Source: Limoniibacter endophyticus (GTDB lineage: Bacteria; Pseudomonadota; Alphaproteobacteria; Rhizobiales; Rhizobiaceae). Taken from it: a stretch of DNA of 64,000 nt. This document shows positions 1 to 9,314 of the stretch, one piece after another (the stretch's first letter is position 1; every line of letters starts with the position of its first letter). Under the pieces are notes generated by a model. The model saw only the letters and a list, made by a program, of their open reading frames with translations. It ran no database searches and was not told the origin of the DNA. Made by a program: the position numbers and the translations under genes. The stretch lies in contig NZ_BMZO01000005.1 in NCBI RefSeq assembly GCF_014652835.1, positions 177,535-241,534 of the forward strand, written 5' to 3'.

Positions 1-956
1 GCCTGGCGGCCGCACGCAAGGAGCTTGGTGCGGATATCGAAAGCGTCGCTCATAGCGCCCGTGTTGTCGGGATCACTGTCGCCACGGCGGTCAAGTGGCA
101 TCATGTCTTGAAGGCCGCAGGCCCATGGCCGTTCGTCATCTGCGACGAAGCCAGTCAGATAATCGGGCCGGCGGCCCTCATGGTTCCGGCGCTGGGGCAG
201 CAAACGATTTTTGCCGGCGATCCCAAGCAGCTTTCGCCGATCGTCCAGTCTGACGGTCAGGTCCATCGGAATCTCCTCGCGAAGACTGCCTTTGATCTAT
301 TTGCCCACGTGCCCACTACATTTCTGAACGAACAGTCCCGTATGGCTATGGGGATTTGCCATGCGGTGAGCAGAACCTTCTACAATGGTGAGCTGACGGT
401 TTGCCGCAAAGCTCGGCGGGACAAGGCCTGGAAGGTGTATCGCAGTCCATATTTTGTGAACGGCCGTGAAGTACCGCGCGTGTGTTTCGAGCAAGTGTCC
501 GAGCCCTACCAGTACTCGCAGAATTACGGCGGCTTCATCCGTTTTCAGTCGGCCAAAATGGTTGAGACGATTATTGATCATCTCGCTGGCTCTTACATCG
601 ATGCGGATGACGTTCTGATCCTTACGCCTTTCCGTGCGCAACGGACCCTGATCAGGAGTTTCCTGAAACGCCGGCATCCGACGATCTCCGTCAGTACAGT
701 CCATCGCGCGCAGGGTAGTGAGCGCAAGGTAATCATTTTTGATCCGGTCGACGCAACGTCCAGTTTTCTCCGTGGGAAGGAAGGTGATCGGCTGATCAAT
801 GTGGCGATCTCACGCGCCCAGGCCCACGTGATCATCCCCTATCATGCGTCCGAACTTACCAATCCAACGATTTCTCGCCTCCAGCATATTTCCTCAGGCA
901 TCTTCCAGGCCAGTGGCCGATATATGCGGCCGTTCTCCTTTGCGACTGCTGGATAA
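1..956 (+). CDS. SF1 (UPF1/DNA2-like) helicase, 3' part only
   Basis: The reading frame is open from the left edge (first full codon at base 3), so the start and the Walker A motif lie outside the window. The visible ~317 residues are the C-terminal half of a superfamily 1 helicase. They show an ICDEASQ Walker B/motif II, AGDPKQLSPI (motif III), STVHRAQGSE (motif V) and LINVAISRAQ (motif VI). These are the signatures of the AAA_12/UvrD_C_2 type in UPF1/DNA2-like helicases, which use ATP to unwind or translocate on nucleic acid. Proteins of this type are frequent in defence islands, and this one sits next to a HEPN/WYL pair and a nuclease-helicase/McrBC set. The specific role is unknown. Confidence 0.85.
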   Translation, partial: LAAARKELGADIESVAHSARVVGITVATAVKWHHVLKAAGPWPFVICDEASQIIGPAALMVPALGQQTIFAGDPKQLSPIVQSDGQVHRNLLAKTAFDLFAHVPTTFLNEQSRMAMGICHAVSRTFYNGELTVCRKARRDKAWKVYRSPYFVNGREVPRVCFEQVSEPYQYSQNYGGFIRFQSAKMVETIIDHLAGSYIDADDVLILTPFRAQRTLIRSFLKRRHPTISVSTVHRAQGSERKVIIFDPVDATSSFLRGKEGDRLINVAISRAQAHVIIPYHASELTNPTISRLQHISSGIFQASGRYMRPFSFATAG

Positions 957-995
957 GGCTGCGAACGATCCGCTCCACCGATGCCTTGCTGGCTA

Positions 996-1667
996 TCAAG
1001 GAACGACCGGATAGAAGGGCTTGCCCCAATCCTTCTCGGGATTGTCCATCATCAGGTCGGTGAAGACGGGCATCAGGAAGCCGAGGATCGCCGCGCCATC
1101 GCGGACCTGGGTGCGGTTGATGCCGCTGTTCCAGGTCGAGCCGCCATGAACGAGCTGGTTGCGCAACACATATAGCCGGTCGAAGACGAAGCTGAGCACG
1201 CGCTTGGTATCACCGCTCTGGATGGCCTGCGCGAAGGCGCGGGAGGAGACTTTGAAACGCTCTTCCCAATCCTCGAAGCCGGCAATCCCGTTATGGTGCT
1301 GCCAGAACGGATTGAAGACGTAGCGGTTCTCCATCAGCAGCCGCACCGGCCCCGAAAAGCGCTGCCAGATTGCCCCATAGATACGACGCTGCTCGTCGAG
1401 GTCGATCAACTTTCCGAAGAAGTCTGCAAAGGCGGCGCGTTCGCCAGGCTGGATGGTCTGGAATTCGCCCTCGTCGGCATAAGCGGCGTTGAACGCGATC
1501 CATAGGAAGATGAATTTGGCGTCGTCGTCGGCCCCGCAGGCCTCGGCGCGGCCGATCCAGCTGATGGCGCGATGGACGCGCAGGCCCATCGTTTCCGGAA
1601 AGCTGTCGCGGATCGCGCGCTGCTTGGTTTTCAGTTCTGCATGGGTGAGGCCCGTCTTTGTGGTCAT
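996..1667 (-). CDS. HEPN-domain protein (predicted RNase)
   Basis: A 223-residue, mostly alpha-helical protein. Near residues 168-173 it carries RNQLVH, matching the Rx4H catalytic motif of HEPN RNases, followed by a glycine pair, with a second helical bundle around FIFLWIAFNAAYADE. HEPN proteins commonly act as RNA-cutting effectors in toxin-antitoxin and anti-phage systems. The ATG has AGGAACG upstream. The gene starts only 20 nt after the WYL regulator upstream on the same strand, so the two are probably one operon divergent from the nuclease-helicase/mcrBC genes. Target RNA and trigger are not visible. HEPN assignment is by motif; the exact subfamily is not recognised. Confidence 0.7.
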   Translation of the reverse strand: MTTKTGLTHAELKTKQRAIRDSFPETMGLRVHRAISWIGRAEACGADDDAKFIFLWIAFNAAYADEGEFQTIQPGERAAFADFFGKLIDLDEQRRIYGAIWQRFSGPVRLLMENRYVFNPFWQHHNGIAGFEDWEERFKVSSRAFAQAIQSGDTKRVLSFVFDRLYVLRNQLVHGGSTWNSGINRTQVRDGAAILGFLMPVFTDLMMDNPEKDWGKPFYPVVP

Positions 1668-1687
1668 TCCGCTTCGTTCCTGTTGCC

Positions 1688-2671
1688 TTATGGCAGGGCG
1701 CCAAAATCGCCCCTGCGGTGATTTTCGACCAGCGTGCGCAGCCCCTCGGGCGCGATAACTTCAACCGCATCGCCCCATTGATAGAGATGCCACGCCATCT
1801 CGAGCCAGCCCGCCGCGTGAAAGCGCACGATGAGCCCGCCATCTTCTTGCACCTCAACGGTTTGCTTTCGGTGAAAGCAGAACTCGGCCGCCCTTGTTGC
1901 GGCATGCGGCGCAAACCGCCAGATGACCTCGTCATATTGCGCCGGGTCCTGATAGACGCCGAAGGATTGCGCCGCATAGTCCTCCAGCGAAAAGCCGGGC
2001 ATCAGGCTGAAGCTCTCATCCAGGGTCTGGGCGCTCAGGATCTGGTCCATCCGGAAGTTCAGCATGTCTTTGCCGCGCGCCGGCTGGCGTGCCACCAGAT
2101 AGCTGCGATGCCCCAGCAGGAGCCCGTGCGGCTCGATGATCCGTTCAGGCGCATCCTCGTCCCGGTAGCGCAGCCGCAGACGAAACGGGCCGCGCAGTCC
2201 CTCGATCACGGCATCGAGCACCGCCGGCGCCAGATTAACGCGCGGGCCGGGCCGCGTCACCGAACCCATTGCCAACAGAACCGCCTCGACGTCGGCTTCG
2301 GTGCGCAGCGCATCCTTTGGTGTCAGGCGCGCCAGTAATCCGTCGCGCAGGTCTTCAAGGGCTGCCGCGTGGCGTAGTCGGCCATCGCCGCGCGCCGTTC
2401 GGCCGGCGATCTCCAGCGCTTCGACCGCCGTTTCCTGGCGGGTCTGAAGCCGGTCGAGCATGGGGTCGGCAACACGCCAGCGCCGCCGACGGTCGTCACC
2501 ATCCACCGCTTCGACATTGGTGAACACGGTCTCCAACGCATCGGTCATGCGCTGCGCCGTGCGATGCGAAACGCCGAATTCCTCGCAGATCTCGTCGAGG
2601 CCGATCCCCGTCCGCCGCGTGGCAGCCAGACGCGCCAGCCTGATCAGGTCCTGAGCCTTGGCGAACGACAT
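1688..2671 (-). CDS. WYL-domain transcriptional regulator
   Basis: A 327-residue protein. The N-terminal winged helix-turn-helix (about residues 1-60, with ICEEFGVSHRTAQRMTDAL) is followed by a linker and a WYL-type ligand domain (about 150-240, containing IEPHGLLLGHRSYLVA) and a C-terminal WCX-like extension. WYL regulators sense nucleotide- or nucleic-acid-like ligands and often repress phage-defence operons (BrxR and CapW are examples). The ATG at 2671 is preferred over an upstream GTG because AGGA lies 8 nt before it. The gene is divergent from the nuclease-helicase gene at 2790 across about 120 bp and sits upstream of the HEPN gene, so it probably controls both directions. The ligand is unknown. 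Confidence 0.88.
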   Translation of the reverse strand: MSFAKAQDLIRLARLAATRRTGIGLDEICEEFGVSHRTAQRMTDALETVFTNVEAVDGDDRRRRWRVADPMLDRLQTRQETAVEALEIAGRTARGDGRLRHAAALEDLRDGLLARLTPKDALRTEADVEAVLLAMGSVTRPGPRVNLAPAVLDAVIEGLRGPFRLRLRYRDEDAPERIIEPHGLLLGHRSYLVARQPARGKDMLNFRMDQILSAQTLDESFSLMPGFSLEDYAAQSFGVYQDPAQYDEVIWRFAPHAATRAAEFCFHRKQTVEVQEDGGLIVRFHAAGWLEMAWHLYQWGDAVEVIAPEGLRTLVENHRRGDFGALP

Positions 2672-2789
2672 GATCCAAATCCTGGTCACAGACTATGTCA
2701 GATATTGACACCCACGCACGCTATGGCTGAACGTGCAATCTGTCGAGATGCAAGTCTTGTCGCGGATTGCGTTCGACGAGGGGGCAACA

Positions 2790-5700
2790 ATGCGAACTAT
2801 TGAGGGTGATCGGATACTCTTGTCCGCATCGGATCTGATGCGGTTCATGGGCTGCGCTCACGCAACCGCGCTCGATCTCGCCTATATGCATGGCACGGGG
2901 CCAGTTCCCCGCGAAGATACCGAAGATGCCGCGCTGCTCCAGAAGCAGGGCGATGCCCACGAGGCGGCTCACCTAGCCAAGCTCAAGGCATCGAATGTGT
3001 CGGTGATCGAGATCGATCGGTCCGACCTTGCCGAGAATGCGCAGACAACCCGGGCGGCTTTGGCAAGCGGGCCGCAGATCGTCTTTCAGGGCGCGCTTCT
3101 GGGCGACAATTGGGGCGGTTGGTCGGACTTTCTCGAACGCGTAGAGCGCCCGTCGGATCTCGGCCCCTTCAGCTACGAAGTCACCGACACAAAGCTCAAG
3201 CGGCGGCCCCATCCCAAACATGTGCTGCAACTGGTGCTCTACTCGGATTTGCTGACCGAGATTCAGGGTGTCGCCCCCGAATTTGCCCATGTCGAACTCG
3301 GTGATGGCAGCCGGGCGCAGCTACGGCTCGCGGACTATCAGGCTTATGCGCGCATGGCGCGTCAGCGGCTCGAGGCATTCCTCGAAAACCCGGTGCCGAC
3401 CCGGCCGATACCTTGTGCCGATTGTGGGCTTTGCCGCTGGGGCGATCACTGCGAAAGCCAGTGGCAGGCCGAGGACAGCCTGTTCAACGTCGCCAATATT
3501 ACCCGGACCCAGGTCAAGAAGCTCGAGGCGGCGGGTATCACCACCATGGAGCGGCTGGCCGGTCTCGATCATCCCATCCGCGGCATGGCCGAGACCACCC
3601 GGGCGCGATTGGTGACACAGGCGCGCCTGCAGCACGCCCGCAAGACCGGGGCGCCGGCCTTCGAGTTGCGCGACGCCGAGCCCGGCAAGGGCTTCGATCT
3701 TTTGCCCGCGCCGCAGCCGGGCGATCTTTTCTACGATATCGAGGGCGATCCGCATTACGAAGGCGGTCTCGAATATCTTCACGGCGTCTGGTTCGACGGT
3801 CAGTTCCAGGCTTTCTGGGCGCATGATCACGGCGCCGAAGCGCGTGCCTTGGCTGACCTTCTGGAGTTTTTCCGGCAAAGGCTCGCGGCCTATCCCGAAG
3901 CGCGCATCTATCACTATGCGCCCTATGAGATCACCGCCTTGCGGCGGCTGACTGCCCAATATGGAATCGGTGAGGCCTTTCTCGATCGTCTGCTGCGCGA
4001 GCGGCGTTTTGTCGATCTTTTCGCGGTGGTGCGCGGCGCGCTGATTGGCTCGGAAGCCAATTACTCGATCAAGTCGATGGAAGCCTTCTATGGCCGGGTG
4101 CGCGAAGGTGAGGTCAAAACCGCCGGCGGCTCGGTCGTTGCCTATGAACGCTGGCGCGAAACCGGCGAACAAACGATTCTTGACGAGATCGAAGACTACA
4201 ATCGCATCGACTGTATTTCGACCGAGGAGCTGCGCGACTGGTTGGTGAGCATCCGCCCCGCCGCACCCTGGCCGGTGCTTGCGGTGGATGCCGGCGACAA
4301 GGAAGTCGAGGAGGATGCCGATACGCAGGCCTTGCGCGCGAGGCTTGCCGCATCCGGTCTGCCGCAGGAGCGGCAAGACATGTTGTTCAACCTTGGCCTG
4401 TTCCACAAGCGCGAGGCCAAGCCGGCGCAATGGGCGGTTTTCGATAGCGCTGGCAAGGACGAGGACGAGCTGATCGACGATCTCGATGCCTTGGCCGGCC
4501 TGGAAGCCATTGATCCGGCAGAACCCGTCAAACGCTCGGTGCTGCGCCGTTATCGCTTTCCGCTTCAGGAGACCAAGCTGCGGGCCGGCCGCAAAGCGAC
4601 GGTCCCGGTTATCGACGGGCCGCCGGCCACGGTCAGCATCGAAGAGCTCGACCGCTCCGAGCGGATCATCGCGATCAAGGCGGGGCCGGCCAAGGCCCAT
4701 CTTTTGACCGATCGCCTGACGCTCCACCCCGATTGGCCGCTCAATACGGACGTCATTGCCGCGGCCCTGCGCGATGTGATCGACGATCAATGCGGCGTGC
4801 GCCGCCTGACGGCACTCGATGATTTGCTTGCGCGCACGGCCCCGCATCTGGTGACGGAACAGCGCGCCGATCTGCTCGATGGCGCCGATCCCCTGACCGG
4901 CACGATCGCGGCGATCGTCGCCATGGATGGCACTGTGCTGCCGATCCAGGGGCCGCCGGGAACCGGCAAGACCTATGTCACCGCGCGGGCAATCCTTGCG
5001 CTGGTGCGCCAGGGGCACCGTGTTGGCGTGGCCTCGAGCAGCCATGAGGCGATCCGCAATGTGCTGATGGGGTGTCTTGCCGCGCAAGATGATGGCGATC
5101 CTGTCCCGGGCCTGTGCATCGGGCACAAGGTCAGCAGCGGCGAAGACAGTTATCCGGACGACTGTACCGGCGTCATCCGCTCGACGGCCAATGACGATTC
5201 CCTCTGGAGCCGCGCCCATGTGGTCGGCGGCACCGCCTTCTTTTTTGCCCGATCCGAGCACGAGCAGGCGCTCGACTGGCTCTTCGTCGATGAAGCCGGG
5301 CAAGTGGGGCTGGCCAATATGGTCGCCATGGGGCGCTGCGCGCGCAACATCGTCTTGGTCGGCGACCCGCGGCAATTGCCGCAGGTCATCCAGGGTGCCC
5401 ATCCCGATCCGGCCAACCTTTCCTGTCTCGAGTGGATGCTGGGCGAGCACGCCACTATCCCGCCCGATCGCGGCATCTTCCTGCCGGTCTCACGCCGCAT
5501 GCATCCCGATGTCTGCGGGTTCATCTCGCAGCAGGTCTATGAAGGCAGGCTTGTTAGCGCGCCCGATACAGCCGTCCAGGCAGTCCGCGGGACGGGCTTT
5601 CCTGAAGCGGGCGCTTTCTGGGTGCCGGTCGTCCATGAGGGCAATGCCCAGATCGCAGCCGAGGAAGTCGCTGCCATTCAGGCGGCGATCGACGATCTGC

Positions 5701-6083
5701 TCTCGGGGAGCTGGACCGATAAGGATGGGACACCGCGCGCCCTTGAGCCCGCCGATATCATCGTCGTTGCGCCCTATAATGCGCAGGTCAATGCCCTGCA
5801 GGACGCGTTGCCCGCTGGCATTCGTGTCGGCACGGTCGACAAGTTCCAGGGGCAGGAAGCACCCGTCTGCCTGGTGTCCATGACCGCCTCCTCGGTCGAG
5901 GAAACCCCGCGCGGCATGGATTTCCTGTTCTCGCTCAACCGCATCAATGTCGCTGTCTCGCGCGCCAAAGGCCTGGCGCTCGTCTTCGGCGCACCGCGGC
6001 TGCGCGAAGCAAAATGCAACACCGTTGAACAGATGCGCCTCGTCAACACGCTATGCGCGCTGCCTGAATTTGGAGACATTTGA
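2790..6083 (+). CDS. TM0106-type RecB-like nuclease fused to UPF1-like helicase
   Basis: A 1097-residue multidomain protein. Residues ~100-250 hold a RecB-like PD-(D/E)XK nuclease with TDTKLK and the QLVLY helix. A four-cysteine cluster follows (PCADCGLCRWGDHC), resembling the iron-sulfur staple of RecB/AddB-like nucleases. Residues ~310-490 form the RNase H-fold exonuclease domain of TM0106 proteins (FYDIEGDPHYEGG). The C-terminal half is an SF1 helicase: QGPPGTGKTY Walker A near residue 720, VDEAGQVG near 833, GDPRQLPQV, and TVDKFQGQE to NVAVSRAKG. It probably degrades and unwinds DNA or RNA. The ATG at 2790 follows GAGGGGG at good spacing. Its stop codon abuts the mcrB start, implying coupled translation. 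Confidence 0.88.
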   Translation: MRTIEGDRILLSASDLMRFMGCAHATALDLAYMHGTGPVPREDTEDAALLQKQGDAHEAAHLAKLKASNVSVIEIDRSDLAENAQTTRAALASGPQIVFQGALLGDNWGGWSDFLERVERPSDLGPFSYEVTDTKLKRRPHPKHVLQLVLYSDLLTEIQGVAPEFAHVELGDGSRAQLRLADYQAYARMARQRLEAFLENPVPTRPIPCADCGLCRWGDHCESQWQAEDSLFNVANITRTQVKKLEAAGITTMERLAGLDHPIRGMAETTRARLVTQARLQHARKTGAPAFELRDAEPGKGFDLLPAPQPGDLFYDIEGDPHYEGGLEYLHGVWFDGQFQAFWAHDHGAEARALADLLEFFRQRLAAYPEARIYHYAPYEITALRRLTAQYGIGEAFLDRLLRERRFVDLFAVVRGALIGSEANYSIKSMEAFYGRVREGEVKTAGGSVVAYERWRETGEQTILDEIEDYNRIDCISTEELRDWLVSIRPAAPWPVLAVDAGDKEVEEDADTQALRARLAASGLPQERQDMLFNLGLFHKREAKPAQWAVFDSAGKDEDELIDDLDALAGLEAIDPAEPVKRSVLRRYRFPLQETKLRAGRKATVPVIDGPPATVSIEELDRSERIIAIKAGPAKAHLLTDRLTLHPDWPLNTDVIAAALRDVIDDQCGVRRLTALDDLLARTAPHLVTEQRADLLDGADPLTGTIAAIVAMDGTVLPIQGPPGTGKTYVTARAILALVRQGHRVGVASSSHEAIRNVLMGCLAAQDDGDPVPGLCIGHKVSSGEDSYPDDCTGVIRSTANDDSLWSRAHVVGGTAFFFARSEHEQALDWLFVDEAGQVGLANMVAMGRCARNIVLVGDPRQLPQVIQGAHPDPANLSCLEWMLGEHATIPPDRGIFLPVSRRMHPDVCGFISQQVYEGRLVSAPDTAVQAVRGTGFPEAGAFWVPVVHEGNAQIAAEEVAAIQAAIDDLLSGSWTDKDGTPRALEPADIIVVAPYNAQVNALQDALPAGIRVGTVDKFQGQEAPVCLVSMTASSVEETPRGMDFLFSLNRINVAVSRAKGLALVFGAPRLREAKCNTVEQMRLVNTLCALPEFGDI

Positions 6084-9000
6084 ATGTGGGAGAATTTCGA
6101 GGCGCGCCTCGATGAAAATGAGCGCGAAGGCTCCATTCCACTGCGAAGAGTGCTTTTCGAGGTATTGCGCAGCTCGGGGCTTCGTCCCGGCGCGGGTATC
6201 ACCAAGAAGATGGTGTCGCTTGAATTTGGCGCTGGCGAGCGGCTCGTGTGGGAAATCCAGAATCCGTCCAACGTCTTTCTGCACACAAAATGGCGCGATT
6301 CTGTCGAGACGAATGGCTTTGCCACCGAGTTGCGTCCTTATCAGCGCGGCATGAAGGATGGTGGGCGGCATTCCGCCCTCAGCCGCGACTGGTCCTTTGG
6401 CGACGCTGACTGCTTTGTCGTGAGGATTGAAGATGCCGACAGCCTGCGCCGGCTGATTGCGGTGCTGTTGCAGTCCGGCGATGCGCTGATGCTCAATCCG
6501 GCTGCGATCACGCGCTGGATCGAGCGGCTACGCCATTTCTTTCCCGCCTTTGACCGTTTCGATCCGCCCGATCCGCATTTCGATGAGGCGGAGCGGACCT
6601 ACAAATTGGCGATTGCCGCCGAGCTCAGGACGGCGATCGAACAGGCCGGTTCCGACCAGGAACTGGCCGATGCCGTCAACACCGCGCTGGCCAAAAGCAA
6701 TCTGCTGCAATGGCGCGCTTATTGGCCGATGTCGCCCAAAGGCGACGCCGATCGCGAGCAGCTCTGGCCGGCCTTGCGCGCGCTTGTCGACGCCGCGCTT
6801 GGCGCAGCGGACGGTCACGCCTCGGCGCTGGAGGCCTTTGTTGACGCGTGGATTGCGGCCGTCCCCGATGGCAAACCCGATCCGGCGCGCCAGATCGCCG
6901 AATTCCTGTTCCTCCATCTCGCCCCCGATGATGGCATCTATATCCGCCATTCGGTGCGCCAGGATCTCTGGCTCGAAGCCGTCGGCAGCCGCTTTCCCGA
7001 TCATGCGTCGATGGCCGACACCTATCGCGACGAATGGCGCTTCATGCAGGCCGTGCGCGCCGCTTTTGCGGATCGGGGCCTAGCGCCGCGCGACATGATC
7101 GACGTGCAAAGCGCGCTGTGGATCGTCTACAATTACAAGGAAGAAGATGTGGCGACCTTTTCGCGCGAAGCGATCGAGGCGGCGATGGACGCCTATGACA
7201 GCTACCGCAAGTCGGGCGAGCACGCCGCCATCTTCGAGGCTTTTGGCGAGCCGCGTGACTATTGGGTGCGCTCGACACGCGCGCGGCCGGGTCGCGTCTA
7301 TCCCTCCAAGCCGATCGTCGGTTTTCTGCGCAGTAAGACGCAGCTCAATGGCGGGTGGGGACAGAAGGCCGATGCCGCCGCCCAGCTCCACAATGCGGGT
7401 TACATTATAGTCGATGCCGATGACGCCCCGGTCACCCCGCCCGAGCGCTACGAGCATCTGATCCGCGACGCAGATCGCATCCGGCTCTGTGCGCGAAACT
7501 ATTATGTCGAACCGGCCCGTGAGAACGGCGCGGCAGACATTGCAATCCGCGCCGGCGATCTTGGCCGCGACATGGGGCTGCGTGACGCGTTCCCGGCGAT
7601 CTGCAGCGCGCTCGGCGGCGAGAAATTTCAGAAGCTCGCCAATGTCCCGGCGCCCTCGCACACGCTGCCAAATCCCAGCAGTTCCACCGTCTTCACCTAC
7701 CAGCTCGCCTCAGCGGAAGGGCACCAAACCATGACCTTTGAACCAATGACCGCGATGCCGGCGACCACCAATCTCATCCTTTACGGCCCGCCCGGGACCG
7801 GCAAGACCTATGCCACCGCCTGGGAGGCCGTGCGGCTTTGCCTGGGCGAAGTCGCGGCCGAACCCCTGCGCGGTGACCGCGATGCCCTGATGGCTGAGTA
7901 CCGCCGTCTTGCCGGTGAGGGACGGATCGAGTTCGTCACTTTTCACCAGTCCTTCGCCTACGAGGATTTTGTCGAGGGGCTGCGGCCGACGACAGGCGTC
8001 GAGCAGGAAGGCGACGATGAGGCTGCCAGCACGTCGGGGGGCTTCAACCTCAAGCCTCATGCCGGCGTGTTCAAGATCATCAGTGAGAGAGCACGGCTCG
8101 ACACCGGCGATGCGCCGGCCAAGCGGCTCGACCGCTCGCGCCCGATCTACAAGATCGCGCTCGGTCAGCGCGGCAGCCAGGAAGGCCGAATCCGCGAAGG
8201 GCTCGATGGCGGGCTGATCCATCTTGGCTGGGGCGGCGATATCGACTGGTCCGACGAGCGCTTTGATGATTTCGAAGAAATCCGGAAGACGTGGAACGAT
8301 CAGAAGGATCCCGACGCATCCGGCAAGGACCCCAATATCGAGATGCTTTACGCCTTTCGCTCCGGCCTGCAGGTCGGCGACTATGTCGTCGTCTCCGATG
8401 GCCGTGACAGCTACCGTGCCTTTGGCCGGGTGAGCGGCGAGTATTATTTCGATGCCGACGCCGATTTCCATCCGCATCGACGCAGCGTCGAATGGATCTG
8501 GCGTGATGATAATGGCGCCGAGCGCGCGCCATTCTACGCCCGCAATTTCCGCCGCCAGTCAGCTTATCGGCTTGATCCGGACCGGATCGACTGGGATGCG
8601 CTCGAAGCGGTGGTGATCGATCCCAATGCCGAGCGGCCGGTGGCCGGCGCACGGCCGCATGTCCTGATTATCGACGAGATCAACAGGGCCAATATCTCCA
8701 AGGTGTTCGGCGAGCTGATCACGCTGCTCGAAACCGACAAGCGGCTCGGCTGTGAAAACGAGGTCCGCGTGCGGCTTCCCTATTCGGGGACGAGTTTCGG
8801 CGTGCCGGCCAACCTGCACATTATCGGCACGATGAACACGGCGGACCGGTCAATCGCGCTGCTCGACACCGCACTTCGCCGCCGCTTCACCTTCCGCGAG
8901 CTGATGCCCGATATCGAGGAACTGCGGCAGGCCGTGGCGGCTAGGGGGCTCGATGCCGCAAATCTCGAGGGGATCGATCTGTGCAAGCTGCTGCACACGA

Positions 9001-9314
9001 TCAACGAGCGGATCGAATATCTCTTCGATCGCGAACACCAGATCGGCCACGCCTATTTCACTGGCTGCCGTAGCCGCGCCGATGTCGAGAGCGTCATGCG
9101 CCACAAGGTCATACCGCTCTTGGCGGAATATTTCTACGAGGACTGGTCGAAAGTCGCCGCGGTTCTCGGCGATGGCGACGGCACCAATGGCTCCCATTTC
9201 GTCGAAGCGCGGCGGCTGACGGCGCCGGCGGGCTTTGCCGATGATGAGCTGGGCGGCGACAAGCTGCGCTGGAGCGTCAAGGCGCGCTTCGACTTTTCGG
9301 AGTTTGCCGCCTGA
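6084..9314 (+). CDS. mcrB: McrB-like AAA+ GTPase/ATPase with internal EVE/PUA-like domain
   Basis: A 1076-residue protein. The C-terminal half is an McrB-type AAA+ motor with YGPPGTGKTYA (Walker A, near residue 567), LIIDEINRAN (Walker B, near 862), GTMNTADRS (sensor 1) and LRRRF (arginine finger). McrB partners with McrC to translocate on and cut modified DNA. A ~155-residue module lies between Walker A and Walker B (about 683-838, starting PIYKIALGQRG, with LGWGGDIDW, KDPNI and VGDYVVVSDG). It resembles an EVE/PUA-like modified-base reader. The ~550 N-terminal residues are not recognised and may be a second recognition module. E. coli McrB is 459 residues, so this is much larger. Its stop overlaps the mcrC start (TGATG). 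Confidence 0.88.
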   Translation: MWENFEARLDENEREGSIPLRRVLFEVLRSSGLRPGAGITKKMVSLEFGAGERLVWEIQNPSNVFLHTKWRDSVETNGFATELRPYQRGMKDGGRHSALSRDWSFGDADCFVVRIEDADSLRRLIAVLLQSGDALMLNPAAITRWIERLRHFFPAFDRFDPPDPHFDEAERTYKLAIAAELRTAIEQAGSDQELADAVNTALAKSNLLQWRAYWPMSPKGDADREQLWPALRALVDAALGAADGHASALEAFVDAWIAAVPDGKPDPARQIAEFLFLHLAPDDGIYIRHSVRQDLWLEAVGSRFPDHASMADTYRDEWRFMQAVRAAFADRGLAPRDMIDVQSALWIVYNYKEEDVATFSREAIEAAMDAYDSYRKSGEHAAIFEAFGEPRDYWVRSTRARPGRVYPSKPIVGFLRSKTQLNGGWGQKADAAAQLHNAGYIIVDADDAPVTPPERYEHLIRDADRIRLCARNYYVEPARENGAADIAIRAGDLGRDMGLRDAFPAICSALGGEKFQKLANVPAPSHTLPNPSSSTVFTYQLASAEGHQTMTFEPMTAMPATTNLILYGPPGTGKTYATAWEAVRLCLGEVAAEPLRGDRDALMAEYRRLAGEGRIEFVTFHQSFAYEDFVEGLRPTTGVEQEGDDEAASTSGGFNLKPHAGVFKIISERARLDTGDAPAKRLDRSRPIYKIALGQRGSQEGRIREGLDGGLIHLGWGGDIDWSDERFDDFEEIRKTWNDQKDPDASGKDPNIEMLYAFRSGLQVGDYVVVSDGRDSYRAFGRVSGEYYFDADADFHPHRRSVEWIWRDDNGAERAPFYARNFRRQSAYRLDPDRIDWDALEAVVIDPNAERPVAGARPHVLIIDEINRANISKVFGELITLLETDKRLGCENEVRVRLPYSGTSFGVPANLHIIGTMNTADRSIALLDTALRRRFTFRELMPDIEELRQAVAARGLDAANLEGIDLCKLLHTINERIEYLFDREHQIGHAYFTGCRSRADVESVMRHKVIPLLAEYFYEDWSKVAAVLGDGDGTNGSHFVEARRLTAPAGFADDELGGDKLRWSVKARFDFSEFAA

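Noticed and set aside
3321-5450. A 709-codon open frame on the minus strand
   Set aside because: It is antisense to the nuclease-helicase gene, whose motifs are all intact, and its translation shows no family pattern. It arises from high GC content.
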